From contig NZ_CP047028.1 of NCBI RefSeq assembly GCF_009796865.1, forward strand, positions 2,294,001 to 2,358,000: a stretch of 64,000 nt of DNA, given 5' to 3'. The DNA is from Formosa sp. L2A11. GTDB taxonomy: Bacteria > Bacteroidota > Bacteroidia > Flavobacteriales > Flavobacteriaceae. Position numbers and translations under genes: made by a program. Positions 27,120 through 37,122 of this stretch are shown here, piece after piece; within the stretch, counting starts at the first letter, position 1, and each line of letters starts with the position of its first letter. The notes beneath the pieces are model-generated. The model had not been told where the DNA came from. It searched no databases and was given only the letters and a program-made list of their open reading frames with translations.

Positions 27120-27771
27120 TATAAAAAACTTAGGAAAAAAAAAGCAAAATAAAATCTTTTGCATAGGCTTCAATAAAACAGGAACAACAACAATTAAAAA
27201 AGTTCTTAAAGATTTTAATATTAAATTAGGGAATCAGAAAGAGGCTGAAGTTCTTCTGCCTAATTGGTATGATAGAGACTTTAAAGCAATTTTTAATTAT
27301 GTAAAAAGTGCAACCGCTTTTCAAGATATTCCTTTTTCATTACCTTATACTTTTATAGCATTAGAACAGGAATTTCCTAATGCCAAATTCATACTTACTG
27401 TTAGAGATAATGAAGAGCAATGGTATAATTCAATAAGTAAATTTCATTCAAAATTATGGTCTGATGGTATAAGCATACCTCAAATTGAAGAACTTAAGAA
27501 TGCAACATATCGTTATAAAGGTTTAGCTTATGAATATATAAAGCAAGTGTATAATACACCAGATGAAGATTTATATAATAAGTCTATTTTAATGAAGACT
27601 TATAATAATCATAATAGTCTTGTTAAGGATTATTTTAGAGCGCATCAAGAAAAGCTTATCGTTATTAATACGTCAAATAAAGCGGATTATTTTAGACTAT
27701 GTGATTTTTTAAAAGAGAAACCATTGCATGATAATTTTCCATGGGAAAATAAAACTAGTGATATAAAATGA
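27109..27771 (+). CDS. Sulfotransferase family protein
   Basis: A 220-residue protein with the PAPS 5'-phosphosulfate-binding loop near the N terminus (FCIGFNKTGTTTIKKVL, residues 17-33) and a later segment FPNAKFILTVRDNEEQWYNS near 92, matching the strand-loop with the 3'-phosphate-binding Arg and Ser. These are features of PAPS-dependent sulfotransferases. Within this locus it could sulfate the polysaccharide, but the acceptor is unknown. It overlaps the ATPase gene by 11 bp and the aminotransferase gene by 4 bp (ATGA). Confidence 0.78.
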   Translation: MLNNIKNLGKKKQNKIFCIGFNKTGTTTIKKVLKDFNIKLGNQKEAEVLLPNWYDRDFKAIFNYVKSATAFQDIPFSLPYTFIALEQEFPNAKFILTVRDNEEQWYNSISKFHSKLWSDGISIPQIEELKNATYRYKGLAYEYIKQVYNTPDEDLYNKSILMKTYNNHNSLVKDYFRAHQEKLIVINTSNKADYFRLCDFLKEKPLHDNFPWENKTSDIK

Positions 27772-28844
27772 TAAACGTCACCAAAACATTTTTACCGCCT
27801 CAAGACGAGTATCAAGCGATTTTAAAACGTGCTTGGGATACGGGTTGGATGACTAACCGTGGGGTTTTGGTACAAGAATTAGAATCGACATTAAAAACGT
27901 ATTTAGGGGTTTCTAACATTATAGCAACAACTAATGGTACATTGCCTTTACAAATCGCTATAAAAGCATTAGGGTTACAAGGTGAGATTATAACCACACC
28001 TTTTAGTTATGTAGCTACGACTTCTAGCATCGTTTGGGAAGGTTGTACACCTGTATTTGTAGATATTGATCCGGATTATTTAACTATTGATGAAACTAAA
28101 ATAGAAGCTGCTATTACACCAAATACTTCTGCTATCTTAGCTACTCATGTTTTTGGAAATCCCTGTGCTGTAGAAACGATTGAAGCTATTGCAAAAAAGC
28201 ATAAGCTGAAAGTGATCTATGATGCTGCCCATTGTTTTGGTGTCACTTATAAAGGGCAATCTATTTTTAATTTAGGGGATGTAAGTACGTGTAGTTTTCA
28301 TGCTACTAAATTATTTCACACAGGTGAAGGAGGTGCTATGTTTACTAAAAATAACGAATTACATAAGCAGTTGTTTTCTCATCATAATTTTGGACATGAT
28401 GGGCCTGAACATTTTCATAGTTTAGGGATTAATGCCAAAATGAGTGAACCACAAGCGGCTATGGGCTTAGCTGTGTTTCCTTATATGGATTTGATATTAG
28501 AAGAACGAAAGAAGATTGTAGATATTTATAATAAAGCTTTTGAAACAACAGAATTAAAGTTATTAAAAGTTAGAAAAGATACCGCATGGAATTACAGTTA
28601 TTACCCAGTTGTTTTTAAAGACGAAAAACAATTAATAAAGGTTAAACAAGCTTTAGAAAAACATTCTATTTTTCCTAGACGTTATTTTTATCCTTCTTTA
28701 AATAGATTACCATATATTCAGCAACAAAGCATGGTTGTTTCTGAATCTATATCAATAAGAGTTTTATGTTTACCGCTTTATGCAGGTTTAGCAATTGAGG
28801 ATTTAAACCAAATTATTAATATTGTAAAAGAGGAACTAACATGA
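27768..28844 (+). CDS. DegT/DnrJ/EryC1-family sugar aminotransferase
   Basis: A 358-residue PLP enzyme of the DegT/DnrJ/EryC1/StrS family, which aminates keto sugar nucleotides. Seen: NIIATTNGTLPLQIAIKAL (PLP phosphate pocket), DAAHCFGVTY, and the lysine that holds PLP in SFHATKLFHTGEGGA. The closest relatives I recall are VioA/FdtB-type enzymes acting on dTDP-4-keto-6-deoxyhexose, which would give an amino-6-deoxyhexose. No 4,6-dehydratase gene is in the window. It is linked by 4-nt overlaps to the sulfotransferase before it and the acyltransferase after it. Confidence 0.88.
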   Translation: MINVTKTFLPPQDEYQAILKRAWDTGWMTNRGVLVQELESTLKTYLGVSNIIATTNGTLPLQIAIKALGLQGEIITTPFSYVATTSSIVWEGCTPVFVDIDPDYLTIDETKIEAAITPNTSAILATHVFGNPCAVETIEAIAKKHKLKVIYDAAHCFGVTYKGQSIFNLGDVSTCSFHATKLFHTGEGGAMFTKNNELHKQLFSHHNFGHDGPEHFHSLGINAKMSEPQAAMGLAVFPYMDLILEERKKIVDIYNKAFETTELKLLKVRKDTAWNYSYYPVVFKDEKQLIKVKQALEKHSIFPRRYFYPSLNRLPYIQQQSMVVSESISIRVLCLPLYAGLAIEDLNQIINIVKEELT

Positions 28845-29485
28845 TAATTGTTGGAGCTAAAGGTTTTGCTAAAGAAGTACTGCAAATTGTATCTGTAGAT
28901 ATGGGTTTGCTAGATAAAAATATTGTTTTTTTTGATAATGTTAGTAAAGACCTACCTCTTAAAATATACGATAGATTTACAATTTTAAGGTCTTTTGAAG
29001 CAGTTAAAACGTATTTGTCAAATTCTGAAGATAAATCTTTTGTGTTAGGACTAGGGCAGCCTAAGCTTAGACAAAATTTGTATCAAGAGTTTTTGCTATT
29101 AGGTGCTGAGCCCGTTTCATTGTATTCTAAAAATAGCGAGATTGGTAATTTCGATGTAAAAATAGGGAAAGCAACATCTATTTTATCAGGAGTAAAAATA
29201 TCTAATTCTGTAGAACTAGGTAAAGGGTGTTTAGTGTATTATAACTCAATTATTACTCATGATTGTATTATTGGTGATTTTGTTGAGTTATCACCCAATG
29301 CAACAATACTTGGAAGAAGTCGTATTGGAGATTATACAACATTGGGAGCATCTTCTGTAATTCTTCCAGATGTTAGTATAGGGAAAAATGTAATTGTAGG
29401 TGCAGGTACTATTGTACTCAAAGATATACCTGATAATTGTACCGTTGTAGGTGTTCCTGGTAAAATTATTTCAAAAAGAGATTAA
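28841..29485 (+). CDS. PglD/NeuD-like sugar O- or N-acyltransferase
   Basis: This 214-residue protein begins with a Rossmann-like part (MIIVGAKGFAKEVLQI, then VLGLGQPKLR) and continues into a left-handed beta helix of hexapeptide repeats (from about residue 95, e.g. LGRSRIGDYTTLGASSVI). That is the PglD/NeuD plan, in which a sugar nucleotide amine is acylated from acyl-CoA. The adjacent aminotransferase (4-nt overlap) is the likely source of its substrate, giving an acylamido sugar. Exact donor and acceptor are inferred only. Confidence 0.85.
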   Translation: MIIVGAKGFAKEVLQIVSVDMGLLDKNIVFFDNVSKDLPLKIYDRFTILRSFEAVKTYLSNSEDKSFVLGLGQPKLRQNLYQEFLLLGAEPVSLYSKNSEIGNFDVKIGKATSILSGVKISNSVELGKGCLVYYNSIITHDCIIGDFVELSPNATILGRSRIGDYTTLGASSVILPDVSIGKNVIVGAGTIVLKDIPDNCTVVGVPGKIISKRD

Positions 29486-29488
29486 GAT

Positions 29489-30352
29489 ATGATGGTTTCG
29501 GTATGCATGATTACTTATGGTCATGAAAGATATATAAAACAAGCTATTGAAGGTGTTTTGATGCAAGAATGCAATTTCGACGTAGAATTAATCATAGCTG
29601 ATGATTGTTCGCCTGATAGCACAGCTGCGATTATAACTAGTATTCAGAAAAATCATAGTAATAGCTCTTGGATAAACTACTCTAAGCATACTAAAAACAA
29701 AGGAATGATGCCTAATTTTGTGTGGGCTTTAGAACAATGCCAAGGTAGATATATAGCCCCATGCGAAGGCGATGACTATTGGACAGATCCTTTAAAGTTA
29801 CAAAAGCAGGTTGATTTTTTGGAAGCTAATGCAGAGTATGGAATTTGCTGGACACAATACAAAATATTAAACAATGGTAAATTAGAGAAACCTCATTGGG
29901 TTGATTTAATTGATACAAAAAGAAACTTTAATATTGATTTTAATAATTTTGCTTCACCATATTGTACTTATACTTTAACTAGTATGTTTAGAAGCAATCT
30001 TCTAAATTTTGATAGCATTAAAAAATTTAAGTTTTTTAAAGATAATTCCCTGTATGCTTTGTGTTTAAGTGAAACTAAAGGTGTTTTGCTTAATTTTGTA
30101 GGTGGTGTATATCGTATTCATCCAACGGGTATATATTCTACATCATCAAATATAAATCAGGCTTATTCTAATTATTTTAATTATAAAGAAATACTAAAAA
30201 AAATACCTAAAAGTAGAGTGCCAAATATTTACAATAAATATAATTATTGGAAAAAAACATATTACAAAGCACTAAATGGTAATAAAAAACCTTCTTTGTT
30301 AAAAAGAATAAAAAGAAGGCTGTTTTATTTATTAAAAAAAATGAATAATTAA
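29489..30352 (+). CDS. Glycosyltransferase family 2
   Basis: A 287-residue GT-A type enzyme. VSVCMITYGHERYIKQAIEGV opens the nucleotide-binding strand, ADDCSPDST is the first acidic cluster, and CEGDDYWTDP holds the metal-binding DxD-type motif near residue 94. The C-terminal 70 residues are lysine-rich. It adds a sugar to the growing polysaccharide; donor and linkage are not readable. The next gene starts at its stop codon (TAATG). Confidence 0.85.
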   Translation: MMVSVCMITYGHERYIKQAIEGVLMQECNFDVELIIADDCSPDSTAAIITSIQKNHSNSSWINYSKHTKNKGMMPNFVWALEQCQGRYIAPCEGDDYWTDPLKLQKQVDFLEANAEYGICWTQYKILNNGKLEKPHWVDLIDTKRNFNIDFNNFASPYCTYTLTSMFRSNLLNFDSIKKFKFFKDNSLYALCLSETKGVLLNFVGGVYRIHPTGIYSTSSNINQAYSNYFNYKEILKKIPKSRVPNIYNKYNYWKKTYYKALNGNKKPSLLKRIKRRLFYLLKKMNN

Positions 30353-31356
30353 TGAATAAAGTTTATACTAAAGGAGTATCTATAGTATTGTGTACATATA
30401 ATGGAAGGCAAAGGTTAGAAGCGACTTTTAAACATTTAGCAGCACAACAGTTAAATGTGCCATGTGAGATTATTTTTGTAGATAATGCTTCTACTGACGG
30501 AACGAAAGAGTTTGCTGATGCTTGGTGGCAAAATAACGGAATTTCAGAAATTAGTTATCTGTCTTTTGACCAACCCATTCCAGGGAAATCATATGCTCAA
30601 AATTTAGGTTATGAAAAAGCGAATTATAATTATTTATTGGTTTGTGATGATGATAATTGGTTGTGTAATACCTATGTGCAAACAGCTTTTGAAGTGATGG
30701 AAGCCAACCCTGAAATTGGTGCTTTGGGAGGTTGGTGTGATGCTGAATTTGAAGGTGTAAAGCCAAGTTGGTTTGATGAACAGGCCAAGTATTTTGCTGT
30801 GGCTAAACAAGGGAGTGTAAGTGGAGATATTACGCTTAAAAAAGGCTGTTTATACGGAGCAGGTATGGTTTTGAATAAAAACCATTGGCTAGAATTAAAA
30901 GCCTTAGGTTTTGAACATTTATTATCGTGTAGAAAAGGGAATAACTTAAGTTCTGGTGGAGACACCGAATATAGTTATGCTTTGCGATTATTAGGCTATA
31001 AAATTTGGTATGACGACCGCTTATATTTTAAACATTATATGACAGAAGGCCGTATGCATTTAGAGTATTTAAGTCGTTTACGCAAAGCAATGGCGTATTC
31101 TAATTTTATGGTGTTGTGCTATTCAGAACTTTTAACAGGGAAGAAACAGAGTTGGTCTAAAGTCTTAAATAAAGGAAGAAAAGCATTTTTAATAGAGTTG
31201 TTTAATAATACAGTGTGTTTATTTAGTCGTAATTTTGAAGAAAAAGAAGCAGCTAAATCCTATTTTAGATATTTATATTATTTAACTTTTTATAAAAAAG
31301 AGCATTTAAAAAATATAGAGTTTGTTACTGGTTGGCTAAAAGGAAAGAGAGTATGA
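30352..31356 (+). CDS. Glycosyltransferase family 2
   Basis: A 334-residue GT-A enzyme with VSIVLCTYNGRQRLEATF, FVDNASTDGTKEF and the LLVCDDDNWL acidic motif near residue 85. A long acceptor-side region follows with CRKGNNLSSGGDTEYSYALR, including the general base Asp/Glu region. It starts inside the stop codon of the previous gene (TAATG) and shares an ATGA overlap with the next, so it is tightly coupled. Substrate unknown. Confidence 0.85.
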   Translation: MNKVYTKGVSIVLCTYNGRQRLEATFKHLAAQQLNVPCEIIFVDNASTDGTKEFADAWWQNNGISEISYLSFDQPIPGKSYAQNLGYEKANYNYLLVCDDDNWLCNTYVQTAFEVMEANPEIGALGGWCDAEFEGVKPSWFDEQAKYFAVAKQGSVSGDITLKKGCLYGAGMVLNKNHWLELKALGFEHLLSCRKGNNLSSGGDTEYSYALRLLGYKIWYDDRLYFKHYMTEGRMHLEYLSRLRKAMAYSNFMVLCYSELLTGKKQSWSKVLNKGRKAFLIELFNNTVCLFSRNFEEKEAAKSYFRYLYYLTFYKKEHLKNIEFVTGWLKGKRV

Positions 31357-32576
31357 AAACAATTTGTTTTGTAGTCAGTACTTTTCCAAATACTTCAGAA
31401 ACATTTATAGTAAATCAAATAATAGAAGCTAAACGAAAAGGATTAAAAGTAAAAGTACTTACATATTCATTAAATCCGTTTAAAGAAAGCTCACAAGAAG
31501 CATTACTTAATACGTATGGAATAAAAGAAGATGTATTAAAATATTCTAATGGCATACCTAATAATAAGATTAAAAGATTTGGTCTTACTCTTTTTTACAT
31601 CATTAAATTTTTTAAATATCTATTTAAATTAGATGGGGTTTCTTTTTATGATACGTTTTTTATATGGCCATTTAAATTTGAATTCTATTCTAAGTTAAAA
31701 GATATCGATATTTACCATGTACAATTTGCCATTTCTGGTAGTGATTTGGCTTTGTTTATATCTTCAGGAGGCTCTTCTTCAAAATTAATTACTACTTTTC
31801 ATGGGTTTGATGCTCATTTTAATGATTATGAAGAATTAAAAAGTCGCCAAAATAGATATAATATTTTATTAAAGTACTCAACTTTTTTAACAGCAAACAC
31901 TAAATATTTAGCGGATAAGATTGAATTATTAGGAGGAGAAAAAACTAAATTAAAAATTATTCCTATGGGAATTGATGTTAATTATTTTAAGAATGAAATT
32001 TTAAAAATCTTACCAGAAGATAAACATATTAACTTAATTTCTGTAGGGAGATTAATAGAACTAAAAGGTTTCTCTTACGCAATAAAAAGTGTGAAATTAT
32101 TAGTTGATAAAGGTTTTGATGTAATATATACAATCGTTGGAGATGGTGTAGAGTTTAATAATTTACGAGCTTTAATTTTAGAATTGAAATTAGGAAATAA
32201 TGTTTATTTAATAGGAAAAAAAAATCAATCAGAATTAAAAGAGCTATACAATAAGAATCATGTGTTTTTAATGAGTTCAATAACAGACTCAAATAATAGA
32301 GCGGAAGCTCAGGGGGTTGTTACTGCAGAAGCTCAAGCTATGGGGCTTCCTATAGTAGCATTTAACTCAGGAGGGGTGTCTTATACCATACAAGATAAAG
32401 AGACTGGTTTTTTAGTTGAAGAAAAAAATATTAAATCTTATGCGTATGCAATTGAAAAGATAATTACTGATGAAATATTATATAAAGAAATGAGTAAGTC
32501 TGCTATAAATTTTGTGAAAAAAAATTTTTCAAATGAACATAGTTCTCAAGAATTTATAAAATTATATAATGATTAA
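31353..32576 (+). CDS. Glycosyltransferase family 4
   Basis: This 407-residue GT-B enzyme starts at the ATG in the ATGA overlap (31353), not at the in-frame codon 7 upstream. Seen: FPNTSETFIVNQI near residue 11, a Gly-rich acceptor part with TTFHGFDAHFND, donor part ISVGRLIELKGFSYAI, and EAQGVVTAEAQAMGLPIVAF, the EX7E motif that binds the nucleotide sugar. The first two blocks resemble colanic-acid-type WcaL/AmsK transferases. Base composition here is notably A-rich by eye compared with 48640-54450. Confidence 0.87.
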   Translation: MKTICFVVSTFPNTSETFIVNQIIEAKRKGLKVKVLTYSLNPFKESSQEALLNTYGIKEDVLKYSNGIPNNKIKRFGLTLFYIIKFFKYLFKLDGVSFYDTFFIWPFKFEFYSKLKDIDIYHVQFAISGSDLALFISSGGSSSKLITTFHGFDAHFNDYEELKSRQNRYNILLKYSTFLTANTKYLADKIELLGGEKTKLKIIPMGIDVNYFKNEILKILPEDKHINLISVGRLIELKGFSYAIKSVKLLVDKGFDVIYTIVGDGVEFNNLRALILELKLGNNVYLIGKKNQSELKELYNKNHVFLMSSITDSNNRAEAQGVVTAEAQAMGLPIVAFNSGGVSYTIQDKETGFLVEEKNIKSYAYAIEKIITDEILYKEMSKSAINFVKKNFSNEHSSQEFIKLYND

Positions 32577-32596
32577 GATAATTTCTAAAAATAAAA

Positions 32597-33547
32597 ATGC
32601 CTAATTTACCTTTAATATCAATTATTGTCCCCACTTATAATAGAGCCAATTTAATAGGAGAAACTTTAGATTCTATTTTGGCACAAACCTACACTAATTG
32701 GGAATGTATTGTCGTAGACGATTGCAGTACTGATAATACAGCTGAAGTAATGAGTAAGTATTGCTCTAAAGATTCTAGATTTCAGTACCATCATAGGCCT
32801 AAAGATCGTTTACCAGGAGGGAATGCTGCGCGTAATTATGGTTTTGAGATAAGTAAGGGAGAGTATATAAATTGGTTTGATAGTGATGATATTTTAAAAA
32901 ATAATCATTTGTATGAACATGTGTCTTGTCATTTGAATAAAAATACTGATGCTGTAATTTCTAATGCACAAGTTTTTGAAGATATACCTGAAAATATTTT
33001 AAGATTTTGGGCTAAAATATCACCACAGAAAGATGTAATATTAGAGATGATTGCATTAAAAATAATGTGGCAAACAGGAGCCGTTTCTTGGAAGCGATCT
33101 GCTTTGAAAGATACGTTGTTTGAAGAAGATTTATTTAGTTCTCAAGAATGGACGTTTCATTTAAAGCAATTAATAAATAAGAAAACATACTCTATAAATA
33201 AAATAACAACTGTTCTTATACGAAGTCATGAACATAGAATAGGTAAAATTAAATCTGTAAAAAAGATTATATCTACTTTCTTATCTCGATATAAGATATT
33301 TAAATTATTATCTGTTGATAACAATTTAAATAAACAAAAAGAATTATTGCTTTTAAATGTAATGTATATGGCTTTGTATGATGCGATTTCTATAAAATCT
33401 TATGCCTTAATTAAATATATATATAAGGTTTTAATTAAAGAATTTTTTAAGTTACAATATAAATTTAGTTTAATTAAAGTCCTGTTCTTTTCTGCACCTC
33501 TTTATTTTATAACAGGTAAAGGTTATCAGTTTTTTAAAATAAAATAA
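32597..33547 (+). CDS. Glycosyltransferase family 2
   Basis: A 316-residue GT-A enzyme: ISIIVPTYNRANLIGETL, IVVDDCSTDNTAEV and the NWFDSDDIL acidic motif near residue 91. A hydrophobic C-terminal stretch (about 285-310) could attach it to the membrane. It follows the previous gene after 20 bp; a further 85-bp gap separates it from the next transferase. Substrate unknown. Confidence 0.85.
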   Translation: MPNLPLISIIVPTYNRANLIGETLDSILAQTYTNWECIVVDDCSTDNTAEVMSKYCSKDSRFQYHHRPKDRLPGGNAARNYGFEISKGEYINWFDSDDILKNNHLYEHVSCHLNKNTDAVISNAQVFEDIPENILRFWAKISPQKDVILEMIALKIMWQTGAVSWKRSALKDTLFEEDLFSSQEWTFHLKQLINKKTYSINKITTVLIRSHEHRIGKIKSVKKIISTFLSRYKIFKLLSVDNNLNKQKELLLLNVMYMALYDAISIKSYALIKYIYKVLIKEFFKLQYKFSLIKVLFFSAPLYFITGKGYQFFKIK

Positions 33548-33632
33548 TGAATGGAGAAATGATACTAATTGTTTCTATATGTAAAAACCTATATTAAAAA
33601 GGGGAGTATTTAAAATAAATTCAAATTTGATT

Positions 33633-34721
33633 ATGACTAAAGTTATATTACTATCACAGTTCCCTTTACCTTATCATAAAATAGGGAGTTGGACAACTAT
33701 GTATAAAAATTATTTAGAATCTAATCATAATATTGATTACATAGTTTGTGAAAAACCAGAATTTTTATTTAAAACGGTTAATTATGGTTTTGTAAATAAT
33801 TCTTTACCAATTAAAATTAAAAAGAAGCTTCAGCGAAATTATTATTTAGATTATATTTATGGTTTAAATGAAATAATAAAACAAGGCGAAAAGTATATTA
33901 TTCAGGTTATAGATAATTTTGGAATAGTAGAACATTTAAATACATATTTAGAACAGAAAGGAGTTCGGGAAAACTGTTATATTCAGTTCTTTTTTCATGG
34001 ATATTCTTGTTTTTATAAAGATTTTGAAAGTCGTAGTTTTTTTAAAACTATAGATGAAATGGTATTGTTAACACAAGATAGTTATAGGCTTCATAAAAAT
34101 TATTATACCATTTTACCAACACGTTTTTCTGTATTACATAATGGAATTGATACTACTAAATTTTATAAAGTAACTTCTACTGAAAAATTAGAGTTAAAAG
34201 AAACATTTAAATCTAATGATAAAACCATTTTTGTCTGGTGTTCACAAGATCGTCCTAAAAAAGGCTTACATCTTATATTAGATGTTTGGAAACGTCTCTT
34301 TAAAGAGAGAAAAAATATTGAATTATGGGTAATAGGAGTCACCTCTGATAAACAGATAGTTGGAGTACGTTTTATAGGACGTGTGCCTAATGATGACTTA
34401 CCAAAATATTACCAAGCAGCAGATTGTTATTTATTTCCTACATTATGGCAAGAGGGGTTTGGTTTAAGTTTAATTGAAGCCTTGCATTGTGGTTGTTATT
34501 GTATTGCTTCAAAAATTGGAGGTGTTACAGAAGTACTAGATTATGGACGTTATGGAAAATTAATAGATAATCCGCATTTTATTAATTCATGGGTTGCTGC
34601 TATACACGAGTTTTTAAACGAACCTTTAGTATTTGAAAATATCTCAAAAGAAAAATATAGTATGAATCAATGGAATCTAGATATGAATACCATTATTTCT
34701 GAAGCTAAAATAAATATATAA
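33633..34721 (+). CDS. Glycosyltransferase family 4
   Basis: A 362-residue GT-B enzyme. The ATG at 33633 is used rather than the TTG two codons before. The donor part carries VLHNGIDTTKFY, WCSQDRPKKGLHLIL (phosphate-binding arginine and lysine) and EGFGLSLIEALHCGCYCIAS, the EX7E motif. It is the last plus-strand gene before the oppositely oriented O-acylation pair, and only about 70 AT-rich bases separate them from the 3' side. Substrate unknown. Confidence 0.85.
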   Translation: MTKVILLSQFPLPYHKIGSWTTMYKNYLESNHNIDYIVCEKPEFLFKTVNYGFVNNSLPIKIKKKLQRNYYLDYIYGLNEIIKQGEKYIIQVIDNFGIVEHLNTYLEQKGVRENCYIQFFFHGYSCFYKDFESRSFFKTIDEMVLLTQDSYRLHKNYYTILPTRFSVLHNGIDTTKFYKVTSTEKLELKETFKSNDKTIFVWCSQDRPKKGLHLILDVWKRLFKERKNIELWVIGVTSDKQIVGVRFIGRVPNDDLPKYYQAADCYLFPTLWQEGFGLSLIEALHCGCYCIASKIGGVTEVLDYGRYGKLIDNPHFINSWVAAIHEFLNEPLVFENISKEKYSMNQWNLDMNTIISEAKINI

Positions 34722-34794
34722 ATAATTTGATATATATATATATGAAATAACAAATATTATTTTCTATCAAAACTAAGCTTAATTCAGTTATCAG

Positions 34795-35676
34795 TTAGTT
34801 ATGATTGAAATAGGTTTTAATAAATAACTCTGTAAATAATTCACTCCCATTTATGTTTAAATGAGTATTGTCTTGGTATAGTTTAAAGTCGGAAACAGAA
34901 TTTGAGAAATCTGTGTAATTGGTGAGGTTTTTAGTTAACACAGTATTGTTTCCTTGAAAATTGTATATGGGAGCAGTAAAAAAGAAAACATTAATATTGT
35001 TTTTTTTGCAAAGAGCAATAATCTCAGCAACGTGAGGGTTAATATTTTGGTTTAAAGTATATTTGAATGTGCTTTTAGAATTTTTTAATTTTCCAAATAG
35101 AGGGGCGTAACCACTATTTTCAATCTCACTTGTGTGTCTATTGAATAAAGACATTAGTAATTCTCTAAAGCCTAATTTCGAATCAAATTTGATATATCTA
35201 TAAAATGGTATTTTATTATAAAGTATATATTCGTTTTTTGAATCAATTTCTTTAAAATCATTATAGATTTCCCTATCATTAATATAAGTTAACCAACCTA
35301 TAGTAGGCACTTCACTGTTGTAAACTTCATTCCATATATAATCAACCTGAATATATATGTTTTTAGTAATATTTTTTTTTAGTAATTGCTTAACAGTTAG
35401 TTTTATCTCGAAAAAACTAGACCCTGGTACTCCAAAATTAAATCCTTTTTTCTGTGTTTGTTTTTTTATTAACAGAGGGTCTAAACCGTGTAGAGCTCTT
35501 GAAGATCCCAATATCACATAATCGAGGCTATCCTTGGGGGTTAGTTGCATTATATAATCAGGAATATTTCTAGGAGCGGTGTTTTTATGGATGTAAGTGT
35601 ATACTTGGTCTAGTCCTAAACATAAAATAGCTATTGTAATTACAAGATAAATAAGATTCTTAAAGAATTTTTTCAT
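34795..35676 (-). CDS. SGNH/DltD-like hydrolase-fold protein
   Basis: This 293-residue protein has an N-terminal membrane anchor (residues 5-24, LIYLVITIAILCLGLDQV) and an SGNH-type fold: block I GSSRALHGLDP near residue 58 with the nucleophile Ser, and the D-x-x-H pair in DNTHLNINGSELF near residue 273. It lies 12 bp after the MBOAT gene in the same operon. Such pairs (AlgI with AlgJ/AlgX-like, or DltB with DltD) transfer acyl groups from the membrane to polysaccharides or teichoic acids, so this is the probable terminal acyltransferase partner. Confidence 0.78.
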   Translation of the reverse strand: MKKFFKNLIYLVITIAILCLGLDQVYTYIHKNTAPRNIPDYIMQLTPKDSLDYVILGSSRALHGLDPLLIKKQTQKKGFNFGVPGSSFFEIKLTVKQLLKKNITKNIYIQVDYIWNEVYNSEVPTIGWLTYINDREIYNDFKEIDSKNEYILYNKIPFYRYIKFDSKLGFRELLMSLFNRHTSEIENSGYAPLFGKLKNSKSTFKYTLNQNINPHVAEIIALCKKNNINVFFFTAPIYNFQGNNTVLTKNLTNYTDFSNSVSDFKLYQDNTHLNINGSELFTELFIKTYFNHN

Positions 35677-35688
35677 TTAATAAATTTC

Positions 35689-37122
35689 TTAGAATTGAAA
35701 ATAAATAAAATCATTTAAGTCAGAAAAACTACCAAACATTAGTATACATAAAATAATTAATATGGTTTTATGCATGAATTTGCTGTCCTTAAATAGTGGA
35801 AATTCATGATTTCTATGAATCCATTCTATGCTGATTAATAAGAGTAATAAAGGGAAAATTTCAAACGGGTAGCGCTCTATCTGTAACCTTTCAATGTCAA
35901 AATTAAAAGCCAGTATTCTTTTTATATATAAGAATGCGGCTTCAAGATTTTCTGATCTAAAGAAAATCCAAGAAAAAGTGGTTAAAACAAAAGTGTTAAA
36001 AATAAAGATTAACTCTTTGACTGAAGGAATGTTACTGTCTTTTGAAATGGTATCTATGTGTTTTCTGTTTTTGTTAAAAAGTAATAGAGGTAAAAAATAA
36101 ACAGCATTTAAAGCTCCCCAAACGACAAAAGTCCAATTCGCTCCATGCCAAAAGCCACTCACTATAAATATAATGGAAACGTTTCTTACTTGATTCCATT
36201 TAGATCCTTTAGAACCTCCTAGCGGAATGTATAAATAATCTCTAAACCAGGTTGATAGAGAAATGTGCCAACGTCTCCAAAATTCAGCAATATCTCTAGA
36301 AAAATAGGGATATTTGAAGTTTTTCATAAGATTAGGCCCAAAAAGTCTCGATGTTCCTATTGCAATATCTGAATATCCGCTAAAATCACAATATATTTGA
36401 AAAGAAAAACATATGGCTCCAATTATTAATGTCAAGCTAGAATGAGTTTCATAATTTTTGAATATTTCGTTTACATATTGAGAGCAGGTATCGGCAATGA
36501 CTATTTTTTTGAATAAACCCCAAATTATTTGGCGAACACCAATCATAGCATTTTGATAATTGAAAGTTCTTTTTTTGTAAAACTGTGGTAATAAATTGGA
36601 TGCCCGTTCTATGGGGCCTGCTACCAATTGAGGAAAGAAACTTACAAAAGCTGTAAATGCTATAAAGTCTTTTGTTGGTTTAAGTTTTTGTCGGTAAACA
36701 TCTATGGTGTAGCTAAGGGTTTGGAAGGTGTAGAAACTAATTCCAACAGGTAATATGATATTTAAGGTGTTAGCCTGTATTTTAGTTCCGAATAAAGAAA
36801 ATGCTTCAATAAAATTGTCTAGAAAGAAATTGTAGTATTTAAAGACCCCTAAAAAACCGAGATTAATTAAAATACTCGTCCAAAGTAATAATTTACGTTT
36901 GGTCTGGTGTTTTTGTTTAGATAACGCAACACCTATTGAATAATCTACAATGGTACTAAACGCTATCAAAGATAGAAATCGCCAGTCCCACCATCCATAA
37001 AAAACATAACTGGCAATTACAATTAATACATTTTGAAGTTTTAAACTTTTATTAAAAATAAACCAGTATAATATAAATACGATAGGTAAGAATACAGCAA
37101 AGTCTATAGAATTAAAAAGCAT
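35689..37122 (-). CDS. MBOAT-family membrane O-acyltransferase
   Basis: A 477-residue membrane protein of the MBOAT/AlgI family with about ten membrane segments. The family core is clear: PVGISFYTFQTLSYTIDVYR, FPQLVAGPIERA, FCDFSGYSDIAIG, EFWRRWHISLSTWFRDYLYI and the catalytic His in FWHGANWTFVVW. It moves acyl groups across the membrane for transfer to polysaccharide. With the SGNH partner downstream it forms a minus-strand operon set into the plus-strand glycosyltransferase genes. Confidence 0.93.
   Translation of the reverse strand: MLFNSIDFAVFLPIVFILYWFIFNKSLKLQNVLIVIASYVFYGWWDWRFLSLIAFSTIVDYSIGVALSKQKHQTKRKLLLWTSILINLGFLGVFKYYNFFLDNFIEAFSLFGTKIQANTLNIILPVGISFYTFQTLSYTIDVYRQKLKPTKDFIAFTAFVSFFPQLVAGPIERASNLLPQFYKKRTFNYQNAMIGVRQIIWGLFKKIVIADTCSQYVNEIFKNYETHSSLTLIIGAICFSFQIYCDFSGYSDIAIGTSRLFGPNLMKNFKYPYFSRDIAEFWRRWHISLSTWFRDYLYIPLGGSKGSKWNQVRNVSIIFIVSGFWHGANWTFVVWGALNAVYFLPLLLFNKNRKHIDTISKDSNIPSVKELIFIFNTFVLTTFSWIFFRSENLEAAFLYIKRILAFNFDIERLQIERYPFEIFPLLLLLISIEWIHRNHEFPLFKDSKFMHKTILIILCILMFGSFSDLNDFIYFQF

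Noticed and set aside
28841..29485. neuD as a firm gene symbol
   Set aside because: The protein is of the PglD/NeuD type but sits with the aminotransferase, 8 kb from neuB; the acceptor is not known.
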